Origin: Bacteroidales bacterium
GTDB lineage: Bacteria; Bacteroidota; Bacteroidia; Bacteroidales; UBA1556
Length of the DNA stretch: 64,000 bases
Assembly (NCBI GenBank): GCA_023146135.1
Contig: JAGLCR010000026.1
Coordinates: forward strand, 1 to 64,000
Direction of reading: 5' to 3'
Shown: in pieces, positions 35,701 to 44,773 of the stretch
How positions within the stretch are numbered: position 1 is the first letter of the stretch
How the letters are laid out: the number at the start of each line of letters is the position of its first letter
Program-made: the position numbers and the translations under genes
Notes under the pieces: model-generated
Told to the model about the DNA's origin: nothing
Databases searched by the model: none
The model's input: the letters and a program-made list of their open reading frames with translations, nothing else

Positions 35701-36390
35701 ATGAAAAAGATAGCGATAAATATGAAATTGGTATTCTTTAGTTTTCTGCTAGCCATGGCTTTTAATTCGTCTGCGCAAAATGTGGGTTTAGGATTTGACA
35801 AGATTTTGTTTTCTGCAGGTTTATCAAGCCTAAGTAACAACAGCTCTTTCGAGCAAAGCTTGTCAGCTAACAGCATTTATGAGGTATCAAATATTGGTTA
35901 TGGTTTGGATTTGTCAATTCCTGCCTATTATTTTACAGCTGAGATGTCAGCCGTATTAAATGGTTTCTATGATATTAAAGGTCAAAACTCAAATATTAAG
36001 ATTCAATCCTATGGTTTGGGAGGCAGTATGGATTATTTACTTATTGAGGAAGATAAATATGAGCTAAGCCTTAGTGTTGGTGGAGGTTACTTATTTCATT
36101 CTTTCAATTTAGATGATGTTAATAAAATTGAAGATTCAAAAATAGATAGTACTATTCTTGCCAATAGCTCACAGATAAAATTGAATCAGTCATTTATTGC
36201 TTATACCATGTTTGCTGTTTATAATGAGTACAAATATAACAATCGGCTATCTCTATATGCATTAGTTAAGTTTCGATGGGACTATGCTAATTCGAATAAG
36301 TATATCATAGAAAACAAAGAGATTACCTTATCCCCATATTCCCTAAATAAACTATTTATAGGAATAGGGTTAAAGTATGTACTTTACTAA
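35701..36390 (+). CDS. Hypothetical outer-membrane beta-barrel protein
   Basis: The 229-residue product has a signal peptide (LVFFSFLLAMAFNSSAQ) followed by alternating beta strands with many Tyr/Ser/Gly (ISLSVGGGYLFHSF-like pattern, LYALVKFRWDYA) and ends KLFIGIGLKYVLY, an aromatic C-terminus typical of outer-membrane barrels of about eight strands. I do not recognise a family. It is probably co-transcribed with the exported flavoprotein. The start may instead be the second Met, seven codons in. Confidence 0.65.
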   Translation: MKKIAINMKLVFFSFLLAMAFNSSAQNVGLGFDKILFSAGLSSLSNNSSFEQSLSANSIYEVSNIGYGLDLSIPAYYFTAEMSAVLNGFYDIKGQNSNIKIQSYGLGGSMDYLLIEEDKYELSLSVGGGYLFHSFNLDDVNKIEDSKIDSTILANSSQIKLNQSFIAYTMFAVYNEYKYNNRLSLYALVKFRWDYANSNKYIIENKEITLSPYSLNKLFIGIGLKYVLY

Positions 36391-36632
36391 AACTATTGCC
36401 TTAACATTAAACCAATCAGGGCAAAATTCTGCATTTTAAATCAATACTCCAACCACACACAAGGCCTACGCAGCACCCTTCTCCAAGGATAATCTGGTAA
36501 TCTGTTGCACTTGGCAAAGGGGGGTTTGTGATTGTTTGCGTAATGCCAATTTATTCAGTTTACAATATATTCATTTCTGTTACATAAATAACAAAATGAT
36601 ATACCTTAGCGCCCTTAAATTGAGACAAACAT

Positions 36633-39017
36633 ATGTTATTAGATATACAATACTTGGGCGAACATATTCTCCCAGGAATATTAGGTAAAAGCTTTATTGT
36701 GTTGGCTTTGGTCACATCATTATTTAGTTTTATTTTTTATTTTTACGGTAATATTAGAAAAAATCCGGCCCTTATTCGTGCCGGTCGAATGGGCTATATT
36801 GCCCACTTTTTAGCAATCCTATTATCAGGAGGGGTGCTTTTTTATTTACTGTTTCAAGGATATTGGGAATACGATTACGTATGGAAACATACGGCCACTT
36901 ATTTACCAACAAAATTTATTATTTCTGCTTTTTGGGCTGGTCAAGAAGGTAGCTTTTTGCTCTGGGTTTTTCTACAGGCCTTGCTTGGATTAATACTACT
37001 TTATACAGCAAAAAAGTGGGAAGCTTACGTAATGCCCGTTTTAGCCTCAGGCCAATTTATGCTTACAAGCATGGTATGGGGAGCAGCACCCTTGGGTATT
37101 ATTATTGGTAAAAGTCCCTTTGGACTTATGCGTAATGATGCGGCAAATCTGGGAGTGGAGTTTTTTAAAGACCCAAATTACCTTTCTCAAATTACTGATG
37201 GAAATGGTATAAATCCATTATTGGAAAATATTTGGATGGTAACACATCCTCCTTTGCTCTTTTTGGGCTATGCGGCAGCTATTATTCCCTTTGCTTTTGC
37301 AATTGCCTCGCTTTGGAAGGGTGACTATAAAGAATGGCTTAAACCTGCTTTTCCTTGGGTGATTGTATCCTTGGCAACCCTCGGTGGCGGAATTCTTTTG
37401 GGTGGTGCCTGGGCCTATGAGTCCTTAACCTTTGGGGGGTTTTGGGCGTGGGATCCGGTGGAAAATGCTTCGCTTATCCCTTGGCTAGTAATACTTGCCG
37501 GCATGCATATGATGATTCTTAACAAAAAGCGAAATCACTCCTATGGCCTAAGTTTTATCTTCATCGTATTAGGCTTTGTATTAGTTATTTATGCGAGCTA
37601 TCTAACTCGTAGCGGAGTGCTTGGCGAAACCTCCGCACATGCCTTTGGTAACAATGGCCTTGCTGCTCAAATGGTGGTGATTATGCTATTGACACTCTTC
37701 GTGTCTTTATGGTTGTATATTAAGAATTTCAAGCAATTTCCCAAAGCCATGAACGATCACTTTCTATCACGTGAGTTTTGGATGTTTATGGGCTCGATAA
37801 ATTTGATTTTATCTGCATTTCAAATTTTTATAACCACCTCTATTCCTGTTATTAACAAGCTGTTTGGAACAGAAATGGCGCCTCCGCTTGAGCGAGTGGC
37901 TTTTTATAATAAATGGCAACTTCCTTTTGCCATTTTAACGGTTTTTACCATGGCCATTTCATTGCTTTTGAAATATGGCGAAAATGATGCTAAGAGCTTT
38001 GCCAAAAAGTTAGCAATTCCTTTACTAGCTAGTATCATTATTTTTGTGGGCGAAGTTTGGTTATTTCAAGTACATGGCATTGGAATACTCATTTTTCTTT
38101 TCTCCATAAACCTTGCTGTAAGCGCTGCATTCGACTATTTGATAAATAACAAACTTACTACTTACAACTTCAGTAATAGCATTTCTCATCTCGGGTTTGG
38201 GATTATGTTTTTAGGGGTTTTGGTTGCATTTTCCACTTCTGAAGTAATCTCTACCAACACCTCGCACTACGATTTGGGTAATAGTGAGATGAATCGTGAA
38301 AATCAGTTACTTGTAAAAGGAGAGATAAAGGAGCTTGGTGATTATCATGTGCTTTACTCTGATATGCGACGCGAAAAAAATCATCTTTTCTATACTTTAG
38401 AGTTTATGACAAAGGACAATGATGGAAATTTACAAAAAGAGTTTGATTTGCACCCAAGCATCAATGTAAATTCTCGTATGGGTAATGTGTACGACCCCGA
38501 TACCCATCATGCATTTGCTAAAGATGTATATACTTATATTTCCTATGCTGATATTAAAGCTGATATGGAAGGCAGCGAGTATAAAACGCTTCTTGAAAAA
38601 GAGATTGGCGTGGGTGACTCCTTACCAATTGGTAATCTAAGAGTCTATTTTGACAGCACTTATGTACGTAATACGGAAGAAGGAAAAACAGATATTAATA
38701 ATGTGGAAATAGTGGCTCGATTACGAATGGTGAATGAGCTTGACCAAGTAGAATATGATGAGATAAGCTATATTGTGCGTGATGGAATGCTGAGCCATAA
38801 AAATATAACTACTAAGGAGGGTTTAATAATAAGCTTTGCTAAGATCGCCAATGGCCCACAAAAAATTGTGCTTAAAGTAGATGAAAAACGCATGAATTTT
38901 CTTGTGGTAAAAACTACGATATTCCCTTATATCTCGCTTATGTGGATTGGCGTATTAATTATGTTTCTTGGCTTGGGAATTTCCTTTTATCGTAATGCTA
39001 AGCTTTCTCGAGAATAG
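36633..39017 (+). CDS. CcmF-type cytochrome c assembly protein (heme lyase)
   Basis: This 794-residue inner-membrane protein joins heme to apocytochrome c. It has about 14 transmembrane helices, the conserved segment FWAGQEGSFLLW, the His-containing ENIWMVTHPPLLFLGY, and the heme-handling WWD motif FGGFWAWDPVENASLIPWL (about residues 265-285). A periplasmic domain lies near residues 540-760, before the last helix. CcmE and the other ccm genes are not adjacent, so the rest of the pathway must be elsewhere. It converges on recQ with only 11 nt between the stops. The 242-nt region upstream (36391-36632) holds no gene; TATACCTTAG near 36600 is a weak -7 candidate. Confidence 0.9.
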   Translation: MLLDIQYLGEHILPGILGKSFIVLALVTSLFSFIFYFYGNIRKNPALIRAGRMGYIAHFLAILLSGGVLFYLLFQGYWEYDYVWKHTATYLPTKFIISAFWAGQEGSFLLWVFLQALLGLILLYTAKKWEAYVMPVLASGQFMLTSMVWGAAPLGIIIGKSPFGLMRNDAANLGVEFFKDPNYLSQITDGNGINPLLENIWMVTHPPLLFLGYAAAIIPFAFAIASLWKGDYKEWLKPAFPWVIVSLATLGGGILLGGAWAYESLTFGGFWAWDPVENASLIPWLVILAGMHMMILNKKRNHSYGLSFIFIVLGFVLVIYASYLTRSGVLGETSAHAFGNNGLAAQMVVIMLLTLFVSLWLYIKNFKQFPKAMNDHFLSREFWMFMGSINLILSAFQIFITTSIPVINKLFGTEMAPPLERVAFYNKWQLPFAILTVFTMAISLLLKYGENDAKSFAKKLAIPLLASIIIFVGEVWLFQVHGIGILIFLFSINLAVSAAFDYLINNKLTTYNFSNSISHLGFGIMFLGVLVAFSTSEVISTNTSHYDLGNSEMNRENQLLVKGEIKELGDYHVLYSDMRREKNHLFYTLEFMTKDNDGNLQKEFDLHPSINVNSRMGNVYDPDTHHAFAKDVYTYISYADIKADMEGSEYKTLLEKEIGVGDSLPIGNLRVYFDSTYVRNTEEGKTDINNVEIVARLRMVNELDQVEYDEISYIVRDGMLSHKNITTKEGLIISFAKIANGPQKIVLKVDEKRMNFLVVKTTIFPYISLMWIGVLIMFLGLGISFYRNAKLSRE

Positions 39018-39028
39018 AAATAGCAAAA

Positions 39029-40927
39029 TTAGTTCCATACCAATAAATCGCCAAACTGGCTTATTTTATCAATATCCATGAGCCAACGAATTACTTTAAT
39101 TACACGTTCTTCGTCCACGTTTTTTATTTGAAAAACGAGCTCTTGTAAACTGCAGTTTTGAGCTTTCAAAATAGGCTTTACCTGCTCTATTACCTTATCA
39201 AATTCCTGCTGACTTAAATCAATTTTATTACGACCAATACACACATCGCAACGACCACAGCGCCTTAAATCTTTTTCGCCAAAATATTCAAGGAGAAGAA
39301 TATTTCGACATTTTGAAAAACTCTGCACATAGTTGGCCATCGCCTCCATTCGCTTTTTTGATATTTGCTTTCTACTCTCGTAATCTTCACGATTAATGCG
39401 CATATTTTTTATGGATAACCTACCTCCAACTAATGAAATCTGCGGTCGCGAACTATAGGGAATATATTCCAAAACATCCATTTTGTGAAGCTGTTTTAAA
39501 GTGTTTTCTATCAATAGCCTACTTGCATTTAGGCGATTAGCCAAGCTCGATTCGTCAATCACGGCAAAGTCGGTAAACAGCGCCGAATAAGAACGAATTA
39601 ATACATCAATAAAATCTCCCAGCTTAGGATACTTCACTTGAAAACGATATAAATCTTGCCGATCCATTCTCACCAAAACACGTGAAGGACGATTTACCGC
39701 ATCGGATAAATATAAATAACCTTCTTTCTCAAGATACTTCAAAGAGTAATACACACTGAGCGGATTGAGGTTATACATTTTGGCAAAGTCAGTCAACACA
39801 AACTCAAAACTTTTATCTACTCCACTACCCTCAGCCAACTGAAAATAATTTCCCAAGGCGTTATATGCTTGAAGAATAAATTTTATTTCTGGAAATTTCT
39901 GCTCGTGATTATATTTTAAAGTGTTGATATCGGTTTTGTGGTAAAGCAAAAACGTATATGCTTGTTTTTGATCGCGCCCTGCCCTACCCGCTTCTTGAAA
40001 GTATGCTTCAATGGAATCGGGAATATCAAGATGAATCACCGAGCGCACATTAGCCTTATCTATTCCCATTCCAAAGGCATTGGTGCTCACCATAACTCTA
40101 ATTTTACCTTGAATCCAATCTTGCTGCCGCTGATCGCGAAGCTCCGTAGTTAAACCTGCATGATAAAAGTGGGCGCTTATTTTATTTTCAATTAAAAAAC
40201 GGGCGACTTCTTTAGTAGCCTTTCTACTGCGAACATAAATAATACTACTTCCTTGATTTCTACTTAGTAATTCCAAAAGTCGTCGATTTTTATCCTCCTC
40301 TTGCAAAACAACATAAGTCAGATTTTCGCGATTAAAACTACGCTGTATTAAATTATACTCATTGAACTGTAGTTTTTCTTGAATATCAACCACTACGTCG
40401 GGAGTAGCGGTAGCCGTTAGGGCTAAAATAGGCACCTCAGGGACTAGTTCACGAATATCGGCAATAGTTAAGTACGAAGGTCTAAAGTCGTAACCCCACT
40501 GCGAAATACAATGGGCCTCATCTACAGCTAAAAGATTGACATTCATTCTTTTTAATCGCTCTTGAAAAAGCTCCGTTTCTAATCGTTCGGGAGAAACATA
40601 AAGGAATTTAACATCACCAAAAACACAATTATCAAGTATAATATCAATCTGATGATAATTCATGCCTGAATAAATGGCCGCAGCAATAATCCCACGATTT
40701 TTAAGCTGCTGCACTTGATCCTTCATCAAAGCAATAAGTGGTGTAACCACAATACAGATTCCTTCTTTTTGTAAGGCAGGAACCTGAAAACAAATACTTT
40801 TTCCACCTCCTGTGGGCAAAAGAGCCAATGTGTCTTTTCCGGCGAGCACATTGTCAATTATCTCTTCCTGCGCAGGGCGAAAGCTTGAGTAACCCCAATA
40901 TTTTATTAGTATCTGTTGATTGGTCAT
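39029..40927 (-). CDS. recQ: RecQ-family ATP-dependent DNA helicase
   Basis: This 632-residue 3'-5' helicase shows Walker A (LLPTGGGKSICFQVPAL), the DEAH box VDEAHCISQWGYDFRPSY, motif VI-type DIPDSIEAYFQEAGRAGRDQ, and the four-Cys zinc site (CRNILLLEYFGEKDLRRCGRCDVC region, about residues 520-550). It lacks a typical HRDC domain and ends in a short helical tail, as in many Bacteroidota RecQ paralogues. The start at 40927 (MTNQQILIKYWG) is preferred over one 15 nt upstream. Confidence 0.93.
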   Translation of the reverse strand: MTNQQILIKYWGYSSFRPAQEEIIDNVLAGKDTLALLPTGGGKSICFQVPALQKEGICIVVTPLIALMKDQVQQLKNRGIIAAAIYSGMNYHQIDIILDNCVFGDVKFLYVSPERLETELFQERLKRMNVNLLAVDEAHCISQWGYDFRPSYLTIADIRELVPEVPILALTATATPDVVVDIQEKLQFNEYNLIQRSFNRENLTYVVLQEEDKNRRLLELLSRNQGSSIIYVRSRKATKEVARFLIENKISAHFYHAGLTTELRDQRQQDWIQGKIRVMVSTNAFGMGIDKANVRSVIHLDIPDSIEAYFQEAGRAGRDQKQAYTFLLYHKTDINTLKYNHEQKFPEIKFILQAYNALGNYFQLAEGSGVDKSFEFVLTDFAKMYNLNPLSVYYSLKYLEKEGYLYLSDAVNRPSRVLVRMDRQDLYRFQVKYPKLGDFIDVLIRSYSALFTDFAVIDESSLANRLNASRLLIENTLKQLHKMDVLEYIPYSSRPQISLVGGRLSIKNMRINREDYESRKQISKKRMEAMANYVQSFSKCRNILLLEYFGEKDLRRCGRCDVCIGRNKIDLSQQEFDKVIEQVKPILKAQNCSLQELVFQIKNVDEERVIKVIRWLMDIDKISQFGDLLVWN

Positions 40928-41017
40928 GTTGTAAAAATACAAAAAAAGGGTTTAATGGCTTTAAGAGCTAATAACTATTTATATGCGTTACAATTTATCT
41001 AGTTACTTTTCTCTTCT

Positions 41018-41037
41018 ACTTTTTCAGCTGAAAAAGT
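41018..41037. repeat. 20-bp perfect palindrome between recQ and the HMG-CoA lyase-like gene
   Basis: ACTTTTTCAGCTGAAAAAGT reads the same on both strands. It is followed by AACAAAAAAGC, a common intergenic wording in Bacteroidota. No T-run follows on the minus strand. Confidence 0.6.
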
Positions 41038-41128
41038 AACAAAAAAGCTTGCGCTGACGAGAAATGACTAAAAATAAGGAAAGAAATAGAGATAATTTAT
41101 ATTAGCATATTGACGGGTCTGCTTTTAC

Positions 41129-41136
41129 TATCTTTG
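41129..41136 (+). promoter_or_regulatory. -7 box four bases from the start codon
   Basis: TATCTTTG is followed by CCCC and then ATG at 41141. With the usual 5-8 nt from box to transcript start, the mRNA would begin at or very near the start codon. Confidence 0.45.
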
Positions 41137-41140
41137 CCCC

Positions 41141-41989
41141 ATGCCAACAAAAATCATTGAAACACCAAGGGATGCCATGCAGGGAATAAGCAAATTTATT
41201 CCCACAGAAAAGAAAATAGCATACTTAAACGCACTGCTCGATGTGGGTTTCGATGAGCTGGATTATAGCAGCTTTGTTTCGCCAAGAGCTATACCACAAC
41301 TTAGTGATAGCGCTGAGCTAATAGAAAAACTGAATCAACACAATACTCAAACAAAAATAATGGCCACCATCGGAAACCTCCGTGGGGCAGAACGAGCATT
41401 TAGTCATTCAGCTATCGACTCTGTAGCCTTTCCTTTTTCCATTTCCGAGATATTTTTACAGAAAAACATACGCTCTGATTTTGCATTGGGAACACAAACT
41501 ATTCGTGATTTATTAAGCCTTTGCCAAGCAAAAGATAAAGAATTAGTCCTTTATATTGCCATGGCATTTGGCAATCCTTATGGCGATGATTGGAGTATTA
41601 ACCTCCTTCAAGATTGGATTTATCGACTACAACAAATGGGAGTCAAAACACTAATGCTAGCCGATACCACTGGTGATGGAACTTGCAAAGGCATATCTGA
41701 TAGTTTTAGCATGTTAGACAAAGAATTTACCTCCTTAGAAGTGGGTGTACATTTACATACTACTCCCGACAATTGGCATGATAAACTAACTGCCGCCTAC
41801 GAATCGGGATGCCGACGATATGATACCGCCCTAGGTGGTTTTGGTGGCTGCCCCATGTCGGGCAAAAAGCTAATTGGTAACCTTTCAACAGAAAACCTCC
41901 TCGCTTTTTTAGAGCAACAAGATGAGCAGCTCATTATTAACAAGGAGGCTTTCCAAAAGGCGCAAACAATTGCAGCCTTTACATTCTAA
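41141..41989 (+). CDS. Hydroxymethylglutaryl-CoA lyase-like protein
   Basis: This 282-residue TIM-barrel enzyme of the HMGL family has the first-strand motif as ETPRDAMQG (usual RDGLQ), the middle motif LMLADTTGDG, the metal-binding HLHTTPDNW, and the signature GGFGGCPMSGKKLIGNLSTENLLAF with the catalytic Cys in GGCP. HMG-CoA lyase splits HMG-CoA to acetoacetate and acetyl-CoA in leucine breakdown. The substitutions at RDGLQ leave a small doubt about the substrate. It is monocistronic and convergent with the His-rich protein gene, 8 nt away. Confidence 0.85.
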   Translation: MPTKIIETPRDAMQGISKFIPTEKKIAYLNALLDVGFDELDYSSFVSPRAIPQLSDSAELIEKLNQHNTQTKIMATIGNLRGAERAFSHSAIDSVAFPFSISEIFLQKNIRSDFALGTQTIRDLLSLCQAKDKELVLYIAMAFGNPYGDDWSINLLQDWIYRLQQMGVKTLMLADTTGDGTCKGISDSFSMLDKEFTSLEVGVHLHTTPDNWHDKLTAAYESGCRRYDTALGGFGGCPMSGKKLIGNLSTENLLAFLEQQDEQLIINKEAFQKAQTIAAFTF

Positions 41990-41997
41990 ATTTTTTC

Positions 41998-43107
41998 CTA
42001 CCTTCTTCCTGGTCTACCAGCGGGCCTTGATTGTCGAGGTTGTGACTGTCGAGGTTGCGACTGACGTGTGCTCGGTTGTGATTGCTTCGGCTGCGATTGA
42101 TGTGTTTTCGGTTGTGATTGTTTCGGCTGACTTTGCTTATTCGACTTTTGCGTCGAAGGCTGTGTTGAGTTATGCGAAGGCTTAGCTGCTTTCGACTGCT
42201 GCTGCTTATTTGACTTATTAGCAGGCTGCGATTGTTTTGTCGACGGACTTGTAGCAGGACGAGTCTGCGTTTTATTAACAGGTCGTTGTGGTGTATTATT
42301 ATTATAACGCTGAGTTTTATTTATCGGTGCTGTTGTTCTATGCGAGTGATACACGCTCCGTGCATGGGGGTTCATGTGATTATGACCATGGTGATAATGA
42401 TGGTGGTGGTGATAATGACGGTGGTAATAATGACGATGATAATAATGTGGTGGATAGGGAGGCCATGGGTGATAATAGGGTGGATAATAGCCCCAATAAT
42501 AGGGTGAATAATATGGTGAATATCCCGCAACAAATATCACTTGAACAGTAGGGTAATTTTCTACTTCCTCTGGTTTCTCAGGTTCAATATAATAATCGGT
42601 TCCATAAATATCTTCATCCCCTACAATTTGTAATGTGATTTTATCACCATCTTGCACCACATCAATACTTGCTACATCTTGAAATTTATCTTTTCCAACT
42701 ACCGCCTGAATAACAATAACATGCGTATTCTTTTCAGCATGGTCGACCACACGTAAATAATCGGTTTCTCCATCTTCATTTAAGTCAAGGTTGTTTACCC
42801 CTTCATCTTTATCATTTAATCTCTTTTCAAATTCTTCCAAATCTTTAGAGGTTCTAAATAGCTCGGCAACCGCCTGCAAATTTAGATTGCTTCCCAATGA
42901 TGTAGTATCTATGGAAGTCATATATGCTTCAAATTGACCCGTTGTATCCTCTGCAGTAGATTTTTCAACAGGAATAACTGTAGTTACGGTTGTTGTAATT
43001 GTACTGTCTGTTACACTTACTGTGGTATCAGCCTTACTTTGACCGAAAGAAATAAAAGGGATTGCTAACAGAAGCAATATGCTGGAAGTTAATGTTTTTT
43101 GGTTCAT
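41998..43107 (-). CDS. Secreted protein with conserved N-terminal domain, His/Tyr-rich middle and QSQP-repeat tail
   Basis: This 369-residue exported protein (start MNQKTLTSSILLLLAIPFISFGQ) has three parts. Residues about 60-190 form a domain seen in other Bacteroidota hypotheticals (NNLDLNEDGETDYLRVVDH, VIVIQAVVGKDKFQDVAS, IVGDEDIYGTDYYIEP), with a calcium-loop-like DLNEDGETDY. A Pro/Tyr/His-rich stretch follows (PPHYYHRHYYHRHYHHHH), then a tail of QSQPKQ/RQSQPRQ repeats ending in GRPGRR. The His run could bind metal; the tail is basic and disordered. The start at 43107 is preferred because it begins the signal peptide; the frame is open 45 nt further. The function is unknown. Confidence 0.75.
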   Translation of the reverse strand: MNQKTLTSSILLLLAIPFISFGQSKADTTVSVTDSTITTTVTTVIPVEKSTAEDTTGQFEAYMTSIDTTSLGSNLNLQAVAELFRTSKDLEEFEKRLNDKDEGVNNLDLNEDGETDYLRVVDHAEKNTHVIVIQAVVGKDKFQDVASIDVVQDGDKITLQIVGDEDIYGTDYYIEPEKPEEVENYPTVQVIFVAGYSPYYSPYYWGYYPPYYHPWPPYPPHYYHRHYYHRHYHHHHHYHHGHNHMNPHARSVYHSHRTTAPINKTQRYNNNTPQRPVNKTQTRPATSPSTKQSQPANKSNKQQQSKAAKPSHNSTQPSTQKSNKQSQPKQSQPKTHQSQPKQSQPSTRQSQPRQSQPRQSRPAGRPGRR

Positions 43108-43239
43108 GGTAATTGCATTTTTAATGACAATAGTTTGTTTCAAGGCATTCATACTATCAATAATTAAGCCAAAGCAAAAGTAGATAATAATTGACTATTA
43201 ATAGAATGCTAAATATTACATTCGTCTTAAGCATATGTA

Positions 43240-44757
43240 CTATGATAATGTTTTCTTGAAAATAATCCGAAAGGTTGTTCCCTCACCAGGGGCAGATGAT
43301 TTAACAAATATTTTTCCCAAATGCTGTTCCACAATTATACGTTTCACAAGAGATAACCCAAGTCCCCAACCCCGTTTCTTGGTAGAATACCCTGGGTTGA
43401 ATACCGATTTATGGTTGGTTTTTGCAATACCTTTTCCTGTATCAGAAACATCAATTATTATCTCACTATCGCTTTCGGTAATAAACACCTTAATTTTCCC
43501 ATGACCCGTTCCAATGGCATCAACCGCATTTCGGAATAGGTTTTCAAAAACCCATACTATAAGCTGATTATTAAGACTTAATAATATGTCTTGCTTTAGG
43601 TTATTGATAAAAATATACTCTATTCTTTTGGATGAACGGCGCTTCATATATTCCATTACCGACTCAATAATATCAACAATATTTTCATCATTAAAATCGG
43701 GATCAGAGCCTATTTTCGAAAAACGCTCAGAAACTAATGTCAATCGATCTACATCCTTCGACATTTCTCTAAAGCCTTCTTCCCTAGGATACTGCATTTT
43801 TAAAACTTCTATCCAACCCATTAGCGATGATATGGGTGTGCCCAACTGATGGGCTGTTTCCTTTGCCATACCCGCCCAAACTTTACTCTGCTCGCTTCGT
43901 CGTGAGAAAGAAAATAAAGTATATCCCAAAATTAGGAACAAACTAATTACCGCAAAGAAAATAAATGGAAACCACTTCATCTCTGTTAACATCTGTGAGT
44001 CTTCGTAGAAAATAAAACAATGAGAATTTCCAGGCAAATCAACAACAACAGGATCATTTTCCCTCTTCATTATTGCAATTCGTGCATGTAGCTTTATTGT
44101 ATCCGAAATATCCGTTGAATCCAAATTTCCACCATAGGCCAAAATAGTCGTTTGTAAACTATCCGTTACAATTACTGGTGTAGATAAACTATTGCTTACC
44201 ACCTCATTCAAAAACAAATCAGTATAATTATCCAAAGTCCGTTTTAGACGATGATACAGTTTCGAATTTCGATAATAGGCATATTGAACATCATCGCCAT
44301 ACACCTTTATGATGATGGGAGGATAATTTGTAAATTGTCGTTTATTAATTTCGCTAAATATTCTGGACTCTCTATATCTCTCGGTATTTAATACCGCCTT
44401 AATAATATTACTTTCATCCACCACAACCACAGGAATATCCTTATTTCCAGATACTACTTCCATATAAAAGCTCATCTCATCATCTAGCCCTGCTTCGCCA
44501 AGGCCCTTCATTGCCATAGCCCATAGCTTAATATTGCGATGCTCTTTTTCTCTTAAGCTTTTAAATAAATGTTCGGTATAATTTACAAGATCCGCCTTTT
44601 GCCCTATCGCCTTTGCCCAAATACGAATTTGTCGCTGCTCCTCATGAGCTAAGTTATTCAAAAATCGACTGGTGTACCATAGCGATACCACCACAATTAA
44701 TAAGGCAAATGCGATAAGAAAAAGCTTACCATTCCTCTTTTTAGAATAAATATCCAT
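43240..44757 (-). CDS. Sensor histidine kinase without receiver domain
   Basis: This 505-residue kinase has a first transmembrane helix near residues 10-30, a large periplasmic sensor region (about 35-255), a second helix (FPFIFFAVISLFLILGY), then HisKA with His303 in KETAHQLGTPISS, and HATPase_c with the N box ENLFRNAVDAIG, G1 DTGKGI and G2 GWGLGLSLVKRI. The start at 44757 avoids a 47-nt overlap with corA. No response regulator gene is adjacent, so the partner is elsewhere. It follows corA by 16 nt and is probably co-transcribed with it. Confidence 0.92.
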   Translation of the reverse strand: MDIYSKKRNGKLFLIAFALLIVVVSLWYTSRFLNNLAHEEQRQIRIWAKAIGQKADLVNYTEHLFKSLREKEHRNIKLWAMAMKGLGEAGLDDEMSFYMEVVSGNKDIPVVVVDESNIIKAVLNTERYRESRIFSEINKRQFTNYPPIIIKVYGDDVQYAYYRNSKLYHRLKRTLDNYTDLFLNEVVSNSLSTPVIVTDSLQTTILAYGGNLDSTDISDTIKLHARIAIMKRENDPVVVDLPGNSHCFIFYEDSQMLTEMKWFPFIFFAVISLFLILGYTLFSFSRRSEQSKVWAGMAKETAHQLGTPISSLMGWIEVLKMQYPREEGFREMSKDVDRLTLVSERFSKIGSDPDFNDENIVDIIESVMEYMKRRSSKRIEYIFINNLKQDILLSLNNQLIVWVFENLFRNAVDAIGTGHGKIKVFITESDSEIIIDVSDTGKGIAKTNHKSVFNPGYSTKKRGWGLGLSLVKRIIVEQHLGKIFVKSSAPGEGTTFRIIFKKTLS

Positions 44758-44773
44758 ATTGATACTTTGAGTT

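Noticed and set aside
42288-42551. Plus-strand Asp/Asn-rich open frame opposite the His-rich gene
   Set aside because: It is the antisense image of the His/Tyr codon run; the minus strand has the signal peptide and conserved domain.
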